From: DASSUW01 sp963740605
Lineage (GTDB): Bacteria > Actinomycetota > Thermoleophilia > Solirubrobacterales > Solirubrobacteraceae
Direction of reading: 5' to 3'
Assembly (NCBI GenBank): GCA_963740605.1
Contig: CAVUFC010000028.1
Coordinates: forward strand, 1-64,000
DNA length: 64,000 bases
The position numbers were made by a program, and so were the translations under genes. The notes under the pieces are model-generated. The model worked only from the letters and a program-made list of their open reading frames with translations, made no database searches and was not told the DNA's origin. Positions 15,521 to 24,300 of the stretch are shown one piece after another; position 1 is the first letter of the stretch, and every line of letters begins with the position of its first letter.

Positions 15521-16192
15521 CCCCGGCGAGCTCGTCCCCGCGCTGATCGCGACCGTGGCGCTCGGCGCGGGCGTCGCCGCGTGCGCGCTGGCGGTGGTGT
15601 TCGGCATTGGCGTTGAGCCGCTGCCGAACTGGAACCGCTGTTGCTGATGATCGCCGTCGCGGCGTTGACGCCCGCAGTCGCCGCGAGTGGGCGGTCCTGC
15701 GCCGGCCTGCCGCGCTTGTCGTCGGCGAGCACGAGATCACGGTGACCTACCCCGAGTTGCTGCGCACGCCGCTATCGGTCTCACGCGACACCGTCCGGGT
15801 GGTGAGAGTCGGCGACGTCCGCGCGGCCTTCAGAGGAGGCGCCACGCCGCTGCCGCGTCTCGTGCGGGACGGCGCCGAGCCGAACGTCGCGCTGATGTTC
15901 GAGCAGCCGCTCCGCGGCGCCGCGGAGGTGCGCCGAGCACCCGCTCGGCGCCGTCTACCGCGGCGAGCACCCCGCTGGCCTGGTGCTGTCGGTCGAGGAC
16001 CTGCGTGCGGCGGAGCGCGCGCTCGACCCTTGGATCCGCCAGGTCACGCCCTACGACGAGTATCTGCTGGAGGAGAACCTCGAGGCCGGCGGCCGCTTCC
16101 GGCTCGAGCGGCCGAGCGTGATCCTCTACCTCGCCGTCGCGCTGGTCGGCGTGGTGTGGCTGGTCGTGCCCGTCGCCTTCGCCGTTATCTAA
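15489..16192 (+). pseudogene. Frameshifted membrane protein gene
   Basis: Pieces of one protein are spread over shifting frames. From ATG 15489 one frame gives a membrane segment (LVPALIATVALGAGVAACAL) and stops after NWNRCC. A second frame continues with a membrane segment (LLLMIAVAALTPAVAASG). A third gives a soluble stretch (EHEITVTYPELLRTPLSVSR to FEQPLRGAAEV). The last returns to the second frame from AEHPLGAVYRGEHPAGLVLS through VEDLRAAERALDPW to a C-terminal membrane segment (VILYLAVALVGVVWLVVPVA) and TAA 16192. At least three frame changes point to decay rather than programmed shifting; sequencing error is the alternative. The stop overlaps gatB by 4 bases. Confidence 0.6.
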
Positions 16193-17586
16193 ACGCCGAG
16201 CTGCTCGCGGATCAGGCGGTTGACCTCGCCGCCGTCCGCCTTGCCCTTGGTCTCGCGCATGATCGGGCCGACGAGCGCGCCCATCGCCTTGGGGTTGCCG
16301 CCGCGGATGCGCTCGACGACGTCCGGGTTGTCCTCGATCACCTTGGCGACGATGCCGGCGAGCTCGCCGGAGTCGTCCATCGCGCCGAGGTCCTCGCGCT
16401 CGACGATCTCGGCCGGGTCGCCACCGTCGGCGACCAGCTTGTCGAGCACGACGCGGGCGTTCCCGGCGGTGACCGTCTTCGCCTCGACCAGCGCGACGAG
16501 CTTGGCGAGCGATGCGGGCGGCACCGCGTCCGCTGAGTCGGCCCGTGCCCGCAGCTCGGTGACCCAGTTGGCGACGGTCCGCGGATCGCCCGAGACCTGC
16601 TCGAAGTAGTCGCCCCACTCCGGCTCGAACGCGAACAGCCGTGCCGTGTCGGTCGGCAGGGAGAAGTCGGACTCGTAGCGGGCCTCACGCTCGGCCGGGA
16701 GCTCGGGCAGCGCGGCGCGCGCGGCCTCGACCATCTCCGCCGTCGGCGCGACCGGCACGAGGTCGGGCTCCGGGAAGTAGCGGTAGTCGTGCGCCTCCTC
16801 CTTGGAGCGCAGCGGGCTCAGCCGGCCGGACACGGGGTCGAAGTGGAGCGTCTCCTGCACGACCTTCTCCCCGGCCTCGACCAGCGCCTTCTGGCGCGCG
16901 ATCTCGGCCTTGATGCCCTGCTCGAGGAACCGGAACGAGTTCATGTTCTTGAGCTCGGTCTTGGTGCCGAGCTCGGCGCTCCCGACCGGCCGCACCGACA
17001 CGTTGGCGTCGGCGCGCAGCGACCCCTCCTCCATGTTCACGTCGCTCACGCCGAGCTGGCGCAGCGTGACGCGCAGCAGGTTCAGCCATTCGCGGGCCTG
17101 CTCGGGCGAGTGGATGTCGGGCTCGGTGACGATCTCGGCCAGCGGGGTGCCGCCGCGGTTGTAGTCGACGATCGACGCGTCCGAGCCGTGGATGCGGCCG
17201 GACTCCCCCACGTGCACCAGCTTCGCCGCGTCCTCCTCGAGGTGGATCCGGTGCAGTCGCACATCCCCCAGGTGCCCGCCGCTGCACAGCGGGATGTCGT
17301 ACTGGGAGATCTGGTAGCCCTTCGCGAGGTCGGGATAGAAGTAGTTCTTGCGGTGGAAGATCGACCGCGGGGCAAGCTCGCAGTCCAGCGCCAGGCCCAT
17401 CATCAGCCCGTACTGGATCGCCTGCGCGTTGACCACGGGAAGCGTCCCCGGCAACCCGAGGCAGACCGGGCACGTGCGCGTGTTGGGGTCCTCGCCGAAG
17501 CTCAGCTCGCAGCCGCAGAACATCTTCGTGTTCGTGTCGAGCTGGACGTGGATCTCCAGGCCGATGATGGGTTCGAGCTCGGTCAT
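16189..17586 (-). CDS. gatB: Asp-tRNA(Asn)/Glu-tRNA(Gln) amidotransferase subunit B
   Basis: A 465-residue GatB. Diagnostic stretches: IIGLEIHVQLDTNTKMFCGC, CPVCLGLPGTLPVVN, HRKNYFYPDLAKGYQISQYD, DYNRGGTPLAEIVTEPDI, ADANVSVRP, ELKNMNSFRF, and the C-terminal YqeY-like domain (NPKAMGALVGPIMRETKGKA). Cysteines of the zinc site are present. It recognises mischarged tRNA and phosphorylates the carboxylate for amidation. The ATG overlaps the gatA stop (ATGA); it is the last gene of gatCAB. Confidence 0.97.
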   Translation of the reverse strand: MTELEPIIGLEIHVQLDTNTKMFCGCELSFGEDPNTRTCPVCLGLPGTLPVVNAQAIQYGLMMGLALDCELAPRSIFHRKNYFYPDLAKGYQISQYDIPLCSGGHLGDVRLHRIHLEEDAAKLVHVGESGRIHGSDASIVDYNRGGTPLAEIVTEPDIHSPEQAREWLNLLRVTLRQLGVSDVNMEEGSLRADANVSVRPVGSAELGTKTELKNMNSFRFLEQGIKAEIARQKALVEAGEKVVQETLHFDPVSGRLSPLRSKEEAHDYRYFPEPDLVPVAPTAEMVEAARAALPELPAEREARYESDFSLPTDTARLFAFEPEWGDYFEQVSGDPRTVANWVTELRARADSADAVPPASLAKLVALVEAKTVTAGNARVVLDKLVADGGDPAEIVEREDLGAMDDSGELAGIVAKVIEDNPDVVERIRGGNPKAMGALVGPIMRETKGKADGGEVNRLIREQLGV

Positions 17587-19001
17587 ACGAACGCCCTCGT
17601 GACATCGAAGCCGATCGCCCGCTCGAGCGCGTGGGCGGCGTCGAGCACGCGGTTCTCGCTGAACGCCGGGCCGGCGAGCTGGAAGCCGACCGGCAGGTTC
17701 TCGGACAGGCCGTTGGGAATCGAAATCGCCGGGATGCCGGCGAGCGACATCGGGACCGTGCAGAAGTCGTTGAGGTACATCGCGAGCGGGTCCGCGGTCT
17801 TGGCGCCGAGCTCGAACGCGACGCCCGGGGCGGTCGGCGACACGACGAAGTCGAACCGCTCGAACGCCTCCTCGAAGTCGCGCGAGATCAGCGTGCGGAC
17901 CTTCTGCGCGCGCCCGTAGTAGGCGTCGTAGTACCCGCTCGACAGCGCGTAGGTGCCGATCAGCATGCGCCGCTTGACCTCGTTGCCGAAGCCCTGCTCG
18001 CGCGTCTTCGTGTACATCGAGAGCAGGTCGTGGCCGTTCGCGCGGAAGCCGTAGCGGACGCCGTCGTAGCGCGCGAGGTTGCTCGAGCACTCGGCCGGCG
18101 CGATCAGGTAGTACGCCGACAGCGCGTGCGGGGCATGCGGGAGCTGCATCGTCTCGACGGTCGCGCCGAGCTCGCGCGCGAGGTCGAGCGTCGCGTTGAA
18201 TGCCGCCAGCACCCCCGGCTCGATCCCCTCGCCGGTGAGCTCCACGGGCACGCCGAGCCGGATGCCCTTGAGGTCGGTCGCCGTCGGCAGCCGGACGCGC
18301 TCGGGCAGCCCGAGGGAGGTCGAGTCGCAGTGGTCCTTGCCCGCCATCGCCCCAAGCAGCAGCGCCGCGTCGGTCGTGTCGCGCGTGAACGGGCCTGCCT
18401 GGTCGAGCGACGAAGCGAACGCGATCATCCCGTAGCGCGAGATCGCGCCGTACGTCGGCTTGAGCCCGACGATGCCGCACAGCGCCGCGGGCTGGCGGAT
18501 CGACCCGCCGGTGTCGGTGCCGATCGACCACGGGACCGTGCCGGCCGCCACCGCCGCCGCCGATCCGCCTGACGAGCCGCCCGGCACGCGTGTGCGGTCC
18601 CACGGGTTGAGCGTCGGCCCGAACGCGGAGTTCTCGGTCGACGAGCCCATCGCGAACTCGTCCTGGTTGGTCTTGGCGACCACCGGTGCGCCCGCGTTCA
18701 TCAACCCCTCAACCGCCGTCGCCGTGTACGGCGGCAGGTAGCCCTCGAGGATCCTCGAGCCGGCCTGCGACGGCACGCCCTTGGTGCAGAAGAGGTCCTT
18801 GACGCCGATGGGGACGCCGCCGAGCGGGCCGCCGACATCGATCGCCTGTGGATCGTCGCCCTCGCACACCCACGTGAACGCGTTGAGGTCGTCGGTGAGC
18901 GCCCGGTCGCGGTAGAAGCGCCACAGCTCGCCGCGCTCGAGATCGCCGGCGTGCACGCGCTCCGCCGCCTGCGCGGCGGTCAGACTGAGGACCTCGCTCA
19001 T
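17583..19001 (-). CDS. gatA: Asp-tRNA(Asn)/Glu-tRNA(Gln) amidotransferase subunit A
   Basis: A 472-residue amidase-signature enzyme that releases ammonia from glutamine or asparagine for GatB. The Ser-cisSer-Lys triad is in view: Lys in IGVKDLFCTKGVPSQAGSRI and the serines in VPGGSSGGSAAAVAAGTVPW followed by GTDTGGSIRQPAALCG. The substrate-side region GYYDAYYGRAQKVRTL is typical. ATGA overlaps join it to gatC before and gatB after. Confidence 0.97.
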   Translation of the reverse strand: MSEVLSLTAAQAAERVHAGDLERGELWRFYRDRALTDDLNAFTWVCEGDDPQAIDVGGPLGGVPIGVKDLFCTKGVPSQAGSRILEGYLPPYTATAVEGLMNAGAPVVAKTNQDEFAMGSSTENSAFGPTLNPWDRTRVPGGSSGGSAAAVAAGTVPWSIGTDTGGSIRQPAALCGIVGLKPTYGAISRYGMIAFASSLDQAGPFTRDTTDAALLLGAMAGKDHCDSTSLGLPERVRLPTATDLKGIRLGVPVELTGEGIEPGVLAAFNATLDLARELGATVETMQLPHAPHALSAYYLIAPAECSSNLARYDGVRYGFRANGHDLLSMYTKTREQGFGNEVKRRMLIGTYALSSGYYDAYYGRAQKVRTLISRDFEEAFERFDFVVSPTAPGVAFELGAKTADPLAMYLNDFCTVPMSLAGIPAISIPNGLSENLPVGFQLAGPAFSENRVLDAAHALERAIGFDVTRAFV

Positions 19002-19288
19002 CCCGTCCCCGGGCTGGGCACGCGGAACCCGCCGAGCGCGGGATCGGGCGCACTCTCGAGCGCGACCTCGACCGGCAGCGACGGCCGCGGCGTGTCGGCA
19101 CGCAGAGCGTTCTCGACGGCGACGACGTGGCTCGTCGGTTCCACGTCGGCGAGATCGCCGAGCTCTGAGATCTTCTCGATGTGGTCGAGCACCTTGGACA
19201 GCTCGCCCGAGAACCGCTCGACTTCCTCGTCGGTCAGCTCGAGACGGGCGAGCCGCGCGACGTGCAGAACTTGGTCGCGGCTGAGCAT
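18998..19288 (-). CDS. gatC: Asp-tRNA(Asn)/Glu-tRNA(Gln) amidotransferase subunit C
   Basis: A 96-residue GatC, the small linker that ties GatA to GatB. The sequence LSRDQVLHVARLARLELTD, FSGELSKVLDHIEKISEL and DVEPTSHVV with LRAD is the complete family signature. It is first in the gatCAB operon; together with a GluRS at 55848 it implies that Gln-tRNA (and perhaps Asn-tRNA) is made by the indirect route. Confidence 0.95.
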   Translation of the reverse strand: MLSRDQVLHVARLARLELTDEEVERFSGELSKVLDHIEKISELGDLADVEPTSHVVAVENALRADTPRPSLPVEVALESAPDPALGGFRVPSPGTG

Positions 19289-19331
19289 CGCGGCGGGATT
19301 CTACGAACGCGGGTCCGGGGCGCGTGCGACG

Positions 19332-19499
19332 ATGCCGCGCGTGACAGGCGTCGTCAGTCCCGTCTTCGTCGGGCGGCGCGGGGATCTCGAGGCCGTGGCG
19401 GACGGGTTTGCGCAGGCCCGGCAGGGCGACCCGGCCGTCGTGATCGTCAGCGGCGAGGCGGGAGTCGGCAAGACCTCAGACGCAGACTCAGCGGCATGA
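19332..19499 (+). pseudogene. Truncated N-terminus of an AAA/LuxR-type ATPase regulator
   Basis: From ATG 19332 a 55-residue frame reads VSPVFVGRRGDLEAVADGFA, then a short linker, then AVVIVSGEAGVGKT. That is the N-terminal signature and Walker A motif of large STAND-type AAA/LuxR regulators, which run to about 900 residues. Directly after GVGKT it turns into SDADSAA and stops; everything else is missing. The stop overlaps the ATG of the following MFS gene as ATGA. It is most likely a 5' remnant left by a deletion; translation could still couple into the MFS gene. Confidence 0.7.
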
Positions 19500-20692
19500 C
19501 CTCGTTTCGCCGCCTCCTCGCAAGCCTCGCCGTCTCCTCGCTCGGCGACTGGCTCTACAACGTCGCCCTGCTCGCGTTCGTGTTCGAGCGGACCGGGTCG
19601 GCGACCTGGCTCGCCGTGACGACCGCCGTGCGCGTCCTGCCGATCGTCGTGCTCGGCCCGATCGGCGGCGTCATCGCCGATCGCTACGACCGCCGCCGGC
19701 TGATCATCGCCTCCGATCTCGTGCGGGCCGCGCTGATGGTCGGGCTCGCCGGGGTCGTGGCGTTCGAGCTGCCGGTCGCGCTCGCGCCATTGCTGGCGGG
19801 GGTCGCCACGCTCGTGGCCAGCGTCCACCCGCCCGCCGTCGCCGCGTCCACGCCGCGGCTCGTGGATGCGGGGCACCTCCAGCGCGCGAACGCCGCGCGC
19901 GCCGCGATCGGCCAGGCCGCGATCGTCGTCGGCCCGGCGCTCGGCGCGGGCGTGCTCGCCGTCTCCTCACCGGCCGTCGCGATCCTCGCCAACGCGGCGA
20001 CGTTCCTCGCCTCCGCCGTGCTGGTCACCACGATCGCGGGCGGTCCGGCGTTCCGCCCCTCGGGCGACGCTGCCGCTTCCGGCCTGCTCAGCGAGCTGCG
20101 CGACGGCGTCGACGCCCTGCGCGGCGCGCCCGCCGCCGTGCGCGTCATCGCCGCCGATGCGATCTGCAGCGCCGTCTACGGGATCTTCACCGTGACGTTG
20201 GTGCTCGTGGCCGGCCGCGTCGGTGCCGGCCCAGGCGGCTACGGGCTCCTGCTCGGCGCGTTCGGGATCGGCGGCCTGGCCGGTGCGGCGATCGCCGGAC
20301 GGATCGACGGCGGGTACTGGCGACTGACGCTGGCGGTGGCGCTCTCGCTCGTCGCGGTGCCGGTGGCGGCGCTCGGCGTCGTCGACTCGCTGTGGATCGA
20401 GATCGCGCTGGCGGTCGTCGGGGGCACCGGCGCCGTGGTCGCCGAGGTGCTGTCGGAGACCGCGCTGCCGCGGATGCTCGACGACGCGGTGCTCGCCCGG
20501 GCCTACGGGATCATGCTGCCGGTCACGCTGTCCGGGATCGTCGCCGGCTCGCTGATCGCCGGCCCGCTCGTCGCGCTGCTCGGCGTCACCGGCGCGCTGC
20601 TCGCCACCGGCGCGGCCGTGCTGATGCTCGCCGCTCTGCTCCTCCGGCGCCCGCTCGTGGTCGCCGCTTCCCTCCCCGTCCGCACGGTCTGA
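19496..20692 (+). CDS. MFS transporter (MdtG/enterobactin-exporter-like)
   Basis: A 398-residue, 12-segment major facilitator protein. It starts LASLAVSSLGDWLYNVALLA and has the A-motif GGVIADRYDRRRLIIASDLV between segments 2 and 3, as in the EntS/macrolide-efflux subgroup. Substrate is unknown. ATG 19496 overlaps the stop of the truncated AAA gene. The short hydrophilic loop at mid-length (residues about 185-205) separates the two halves. Confidence 0.85.
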   Translation: MTSFRRLLASLAVSSLGDWLYNVALLAFVFERTGSATWLAVTTAVRVLPIVVLGPIGGVIADRYDRRRLIIASDLVRAALMVGLAGVVAFELPVALAPLLAGVATLVASVHPPAVAASTPRLVDAGHLQRANAARAAIGQAAIVVGPALGAGVLAVSSPAVAILANAATFLASAVLVTTIAGGPAFRPSGDAAASGLLSELRDGVDALRGAPAAVRVIAADAICSAVYGIFTVTLVLVAGRVGAGPGGYGLLLGAFGIGGLAGAAIAGRIDGGYWRLTLAVALSLVAVPVAALGVVDSLWIEIALAVVGGTGAVVAEVLSETALPRMLDDAVLARAYGIMLPVTLSGIVAGSLIAGPLVALLGVTGALLATGAAVLMLAALLLRRPLVVAASLPVRTV

Positions 20693-20728
20693 AAGGCCTA
20701 CGGCAAAGCGGCGGAAGTCCAAGCCTGC

Positions 20729-22942
20729 TCAGCGGTCGGGATCGCCTCCCAGGGGAACGAGGGCGAGCCGTCCGCGCGCGGGCGTGATCTGGTAGACGTC
20801 GATCCGGTTGAGGCCGCGGCGGAACGCTCCGGGCGGCAGCATCGTCGAGAAGTTGAGCTCGTGCGGCCCGAGGTCGGCGAAACTGCTCCCCGTGCTGACA
20901 ATGCGGCCGTTGAGGGCGAAGGCCAGCTCGCGGCCGTTCGGGTCGGCGCCGTTCAGCTTGCCGGCGATGTGCGCTGGCAAGTAGCTCGAGTCGGGGTCGA
21001 CGTCGGCGAGCCGTTGGGCGTCTGAGACCACTGCGCTGAGCCGCTCGCGGGGCAGCGTTGGGAGCGCAGCGGTGGCGCGGCCGATCAGCTCGGGATGAGG
21101 ACCGATGCGGTAGGCGGTGGACCAGGTGTTGCCGAGCAGGGCGGTTTGGCGGGCCAGCGACTGCGCCTTGCGTCGCTCGAGTGTGGCGCGGTCGACGGTG
21201 ATCGTGGTGCCGTCGCTGCGGCCGAGCCGCAGCGTGCTGGGGACCGGCCGGGGCGAGCGCAGCGAGCGGCCGTCGACGCGGAACGGGAGGCGGATGCCGA
21301 GCACGTCGGCGATCGTGGGGAGCACGTCAATGGTCCGCGCCCACTTGGGGTCGATCTCACCCTGCCGCTGGCCGGGGTACTTCACCAGCAGCGGGACCGG
21401 GGCGATGTCGTGGGCGTTGTCCGCCGTCAAGTCACGGCGGTAGCCGAGTTTGCCCACCGCGAACGGCGGTGCGGGGGTCGGTTTGACACGGAAGGAGATG
21501 CCGTGGTCGGCGACGACGACCACCATCGCGCGGTCCCAGAGCCCGGTACGGCGCAATTGCGCCATCAACTGGCCGAGCAGCCGGTCAACGAAGCCCACTT
21601 GCAGGAGGTGGCGCTGCATGGCCTGGTCGGTGAGGAAGGCATTGTCGTAAGAGGGCGGACCGGCGAGTCTCGAGTCGTCGACCGCCTGGTAGCGCTGGCC
21701 GGTGGGCAGGTACTCCAGGGGCTCGTGCGGCAGCAGCACGTGCATGAAGTCCAGTGTGGGCCGCCGTCGGGGCTGGACGGCGTCGACTGAGGTCTCGAAG
21801 CGCTGAGGGCGCTGACCGCCGACCAGTCGGGCGATCACCTCGTTGCGCGCGACCGGCTGCCCACGTCCTGTGTCCGGGGAGTCGCGGAAATTGCGCCAAC
21901 GGTCGTTGATGGGCGGCAGCCGGTCGCGCAGCGCGTCAGGCGCGACCAGGTACTCGTAGACGACGCTGGCGTCGTCGGCCAGCAAGGTGAGCCGCGCCGT
22001 CGCGCCACGATCGTTGGGCCGCTCGCACAGCCGCGCCGGGCACAGGTTCGTCGCCTCCTCGGAGACGCGCATGTCGTAGCTGCTGCCGAGCAGCGTGAAC
22101 AGGTTCTCGGGGTGGTCCTGCACGGTCGGCTGCTGCCCGGCGTTGGGGACCTTGCCGTCGAGGATCGCGGGCACCGCGTACACGGTGTTCTCATGAACGG
22201 TCGTCGCGTTCGGATACCACGTGGCATCCCTGGCGAACCGCGCGAAGCTCGGAAACCGCGACTTGTCGATCCGCGACTGGTCGTCCATGAGCAGCGGCGC
22301 CGGAAACGCGTCCAGTACCAACACCACGACCGGGGCGGCCGACGTGGCGCGGGCGTTCCACAGACGAGGCTCGCCCGCCGTGACCAGGCTCGACGTCTTC
22401 GAGGTGAACAGGAACAGGACGGCGATCACGGCCGGTGCCAGAGCCAGCACTGAGCAGCCCGACCGCACGACCTCCGAGCGCGCATAGGCAGCGGCGAGCA
22501 GCGCGCCGAGCGCAACGCTGACCGTAAAGGTTGGCGCGGGGCCCCAGCCAAGCCGCCGCACGAACGTCAGCGCGAGCAGCGCGCTCAAGGCACCGACGCA
22601 CACGAGGTGCACCGCATACCAGGCGCGCCGGTGCGCGAGTGCGACGACCGCCTCGATGGCAAACAGGCACAGGGCGGGACCAAGCACCACCACCAGCGCG
22701 AACGCCACGACCCCCCAGCGCGTGACATTGTGGGCCGCAAAGAACGCCGGGTAACGGCCGAGCACGTCCAGCAGCGGCAGGGCGACCGCCAACGAGGCAA
22801 TCGCGATCAGATGCAAACCCGCGCGCGGCAGCGACACCCGACCGCCGTCGCCACGGGAAGCGGCACGTGTCGACACTCCTGTTGAGCCCGCGCCGGATCC
22901 CGACACAGGGCAGAGCATGCACACACTGCTCCCGATCCGCAT
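20729..22942 (-). CDS. Membrane-anchored sulfatase/phosphatase-superfamily protein
   Basis: A 737-residue protein with about five N-terminal membrane segments (residues about 40-185) and a large extracytoplasmic alkaline-phosphatase-like domain: VVVLVLDAFPAPLLM with a following active-site region (NATTVHENTVYAVPAILDGK), FMHVLLPHEPLEYLPTG, VVVVADHGISF, and PVPLLVKYPGQRQGEIDPKW. The layout resembles lipoteichoic-acid-synthase-like and phosphoglycerol transferase-type sulfatases. The C-terminal 150 residues form an extra beta-rich domain. The natural start is uncertain: ATG 22942, ATG 22918 or GTG 22837, the last just before the first membrane segment. Confidence 0.78.
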   Translation of the reverse strand: MRIGSSVCMLCPVSGSGAGSTGVSTRAASRGDGGRVSLPRAGLHLIAIASLAVALPLLDVLGRYPAFFAAHNVTRWGVVAFALVVVLGPALCLFAIEAVVALAHRRAWYAVHLVCVGALSALLALTFVRRLGWGPAPTFTVSVALGALLAAAYARSEVVRSGCSVLALAPAVIAVLFLFTSKTSSLVTAGEPRLWNARATSAAPVVVLVLDAFPAPLLMDDQSRIDKSRFPSFARFARDATWYPNATTVHENTVYAVPAILDGKVPNAGQQPTVQDHPENLFTLLGSSYDMRVSEEATNLCPARLCERPNDRGATARLTLLADDASVVYEYLVAPDALRDRLPPINDRWRNFRDSPDTGRGQPVARNEVIARLVGGQRPQRFETSVDAVQPRRRPTLDFMHVLLPHEPLEYLPTGQRYQAVDDSRLAGPPSYDNAFLTDQAMQRHLLQVGFVDRLLGQLMAQLRRTGLWDRAMVVVVADHGISFRVKPTPAPPFAVGKLGYRRDLTADNAHDIAPVPLLVKYPGQRQGEIDPKWARTIDVLPTIADVLGIRLPFRVDGRSLRSPRPVPSTLRLGRSDGTTITVDRATLERRKAQSLARQTALLGNTWSTAYRIGPHPELIGRATAALPTLPRERLSAVVSDAQRLADVDPDSSYLPAHIAGKLNGADPNGRELAFALNGRIVSTGSSFADLGPHELNFSTMLPPGAFRRGLNRIDVYQITPARGRLALVPLGGDPDR

Positions 22943-22996
22943 CGAGCACCGCGAACGTTGCCGTGGCCGGACCGGGGACCGCGCGGCGGTGGAACG

Positions 22997-23443
22997 CTAC
23001 GGCGCCGGCGTCGGGCGCAGCTCGGGCTCGAGGTCGGGCGGCAGCCCGCGGACGTACTCGGCGGCGAGCGAACGCCAGCCGCCGACGGTGATCGCGAGTG
23101 CTGCCACCAGGCCGAGCCACGCGCTGGGCCTGACCTCGAGGCCGTCGGCCGGCGAGTCGATCAGGCGAAAGACGACGAGCAGCACCGCGAGCGCGCCGAA
23201 GACCACGCTCAGCACGCCCGCCGCGACCGGCTTAGACGGCGTGTCCTGCGTCGCCTGCAGTGCGCCGAGCGAGATCGCGAGCAACGCGACGAGCGTCAGC
23301 AGGACATCGACGATCGTCAGGGCCTCGTAGCCGGTCAGCGGCTCGGTCGGCCCGTCGTACCAGGGCCCCAGGAGCGAGGCGATGAGCGCGATGCCGCCGG
23401 CGACGGCGAGCCACTCGCCGAAGCGCAGGCGCCTCAGGTCCAC
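22997..23443 (-). CDS. Membrane protein of unknown function
   Basis: A 148-residue protein with four membrane segments (WLAVAGGIALIASLLGPWYD; IVDVLLTLVALLAISLGALQ; VAAGVLSVVFGALAVLLVVF; AWLGLVAALAITVGGWRSLA) and a proline-rich C-terminus. The pattern with GPWYDG after segment 1 is common in actinobacterial small membrane proteins of unknown role. The GTG start at 23443 overlaps folD by 10 bases, so it is co-transcribed with folD. Confidence 0.7.
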   Translation of the reverse strand: MDLRRLRFGEWLAVAGGIALIASLLGPWYDGPTEPLTGYEALTIVDVLLTLVALLAISLGALQATQDTPSKPVAAGVLSVVFGALAVLLVVFRLIDSPADGLEVRPSAWLGLVAALAITVGGWRSLAAEYVRGLPPDLEPELRPTPAP

Positions 23444-24300
23444 GCAGGCTCCCCTGCCTGCGCGCGAGCGGCGTGCACCGTGTTGCGCAGGAGCATCGCG
23501 ATCGTCATCGGGCCGACGCCGCCGGGCACCGGCGTGATCAGGCGCGCGCGGACGGCGGCGGCTGCGAAGTCGACGTCGCCGACCAAGCCCTCGTCGGTGC
23601 GGTTGATGCCGACGTCGATCACCACCGAGCCCTCCTTGACCCAGTCGCCCTGCACGAACGAGGGACGGCCGACTGCGGCGACCAGCACGTCGGCGCGGCG
23701 CGCCACCTCGGCGAGATCGTGCGTGCGCGAGTGGCAGATCGTGACGGTGGCGTTGGCGGCGAGCAGCAGCGCGGCGACCGGCTTGCCGACAAGGTCCGAG
23801 CGGCCGATCACGACCGCCTCGGCGCCCTCGAGCGCAACATCGTGGCGGTGCAGCATCTCCATCACACCGGCGGGCGTGCAGGGGCGCAGGCCGGGGCGGC
23901 CCTTGGCGAGCAGCCCTGTCGAGATCGGTGTGAGGCCGTCGACGTCCTTCGCCGGGTCGATGAGCTCGGTGAGCGCACCGCCGTCGACCTGCGGCGGGGT
24001 GGGCAGCTGGAGCAGGATCCCGGACACGCGCGGGTCGTCGTTGAGCTCGAGCAGGAGCTGCTCGATCTCCTCGTGCGGCGTGTTCTGGTCGAGCCGGTGG
24101 TCGAAGCCCTGGATGCCGACCTCGGCCGACGCCTTCTGCTTGCCGCCGATGTACACCGCCGACGCGGGGTCGTCGCCGACCAGCACGGTCGCGAGCCCGG
24201 GAGCGTCGTGCCCCGCCTGGACCCAGGCGGCGACCTCCTCCGCCACCTCGGCGCGCACCTGCTGCGCGATCGCTTTTCCGTCGATGATTCCGGCCGCCAT
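23434..24300 (-). CDS. folD: Bifunctional methylenetetrahydrofolate dehydrogenase/cyclohydrolase
   Basis: A 288-residue FolD interconverting methylene-, methenyl- and formyl-tetrahydrofolate with NADP. Seen: ATVLVGDDPASAVYIGGKQK with the catalytic lysine, GILLQLPTPPQVD, DPAKDVDGLTPISTG, the Rossmann VIGRSDLVGKPVAALLL, HSRTHDL and the signature PVPGGVGPMTIAMLLRNT. The start overlaps the stop of the MFS gene upstream by one base. Confidence 0.96.
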   Translation of the reverse strand: MAAGIIDGKAIAQQVRAEVAEEVAAWVQAGHDAPGLATVLVGDDPASAVYIGGKQKASAEVGIQGFDHRLDQNTPHEEIEQLLLELNDDPRVSGILLQLPTPPQVDGGALTELIDPAKDVDGLTPISTGLLAKGRPGLRPCTPAGVMEMLHRHDVALEGAEAVVIGRSDLVGKPVAALLLAANATVTICHSRTHDLAEVARRADVLVAAVGRPSFVQGDWVKEGSVVIDVGINRTDEGLVGDVDFAAAAVRARLITPVPGGVGPMTIAMLLRNTVHAARAQAGEPAWT

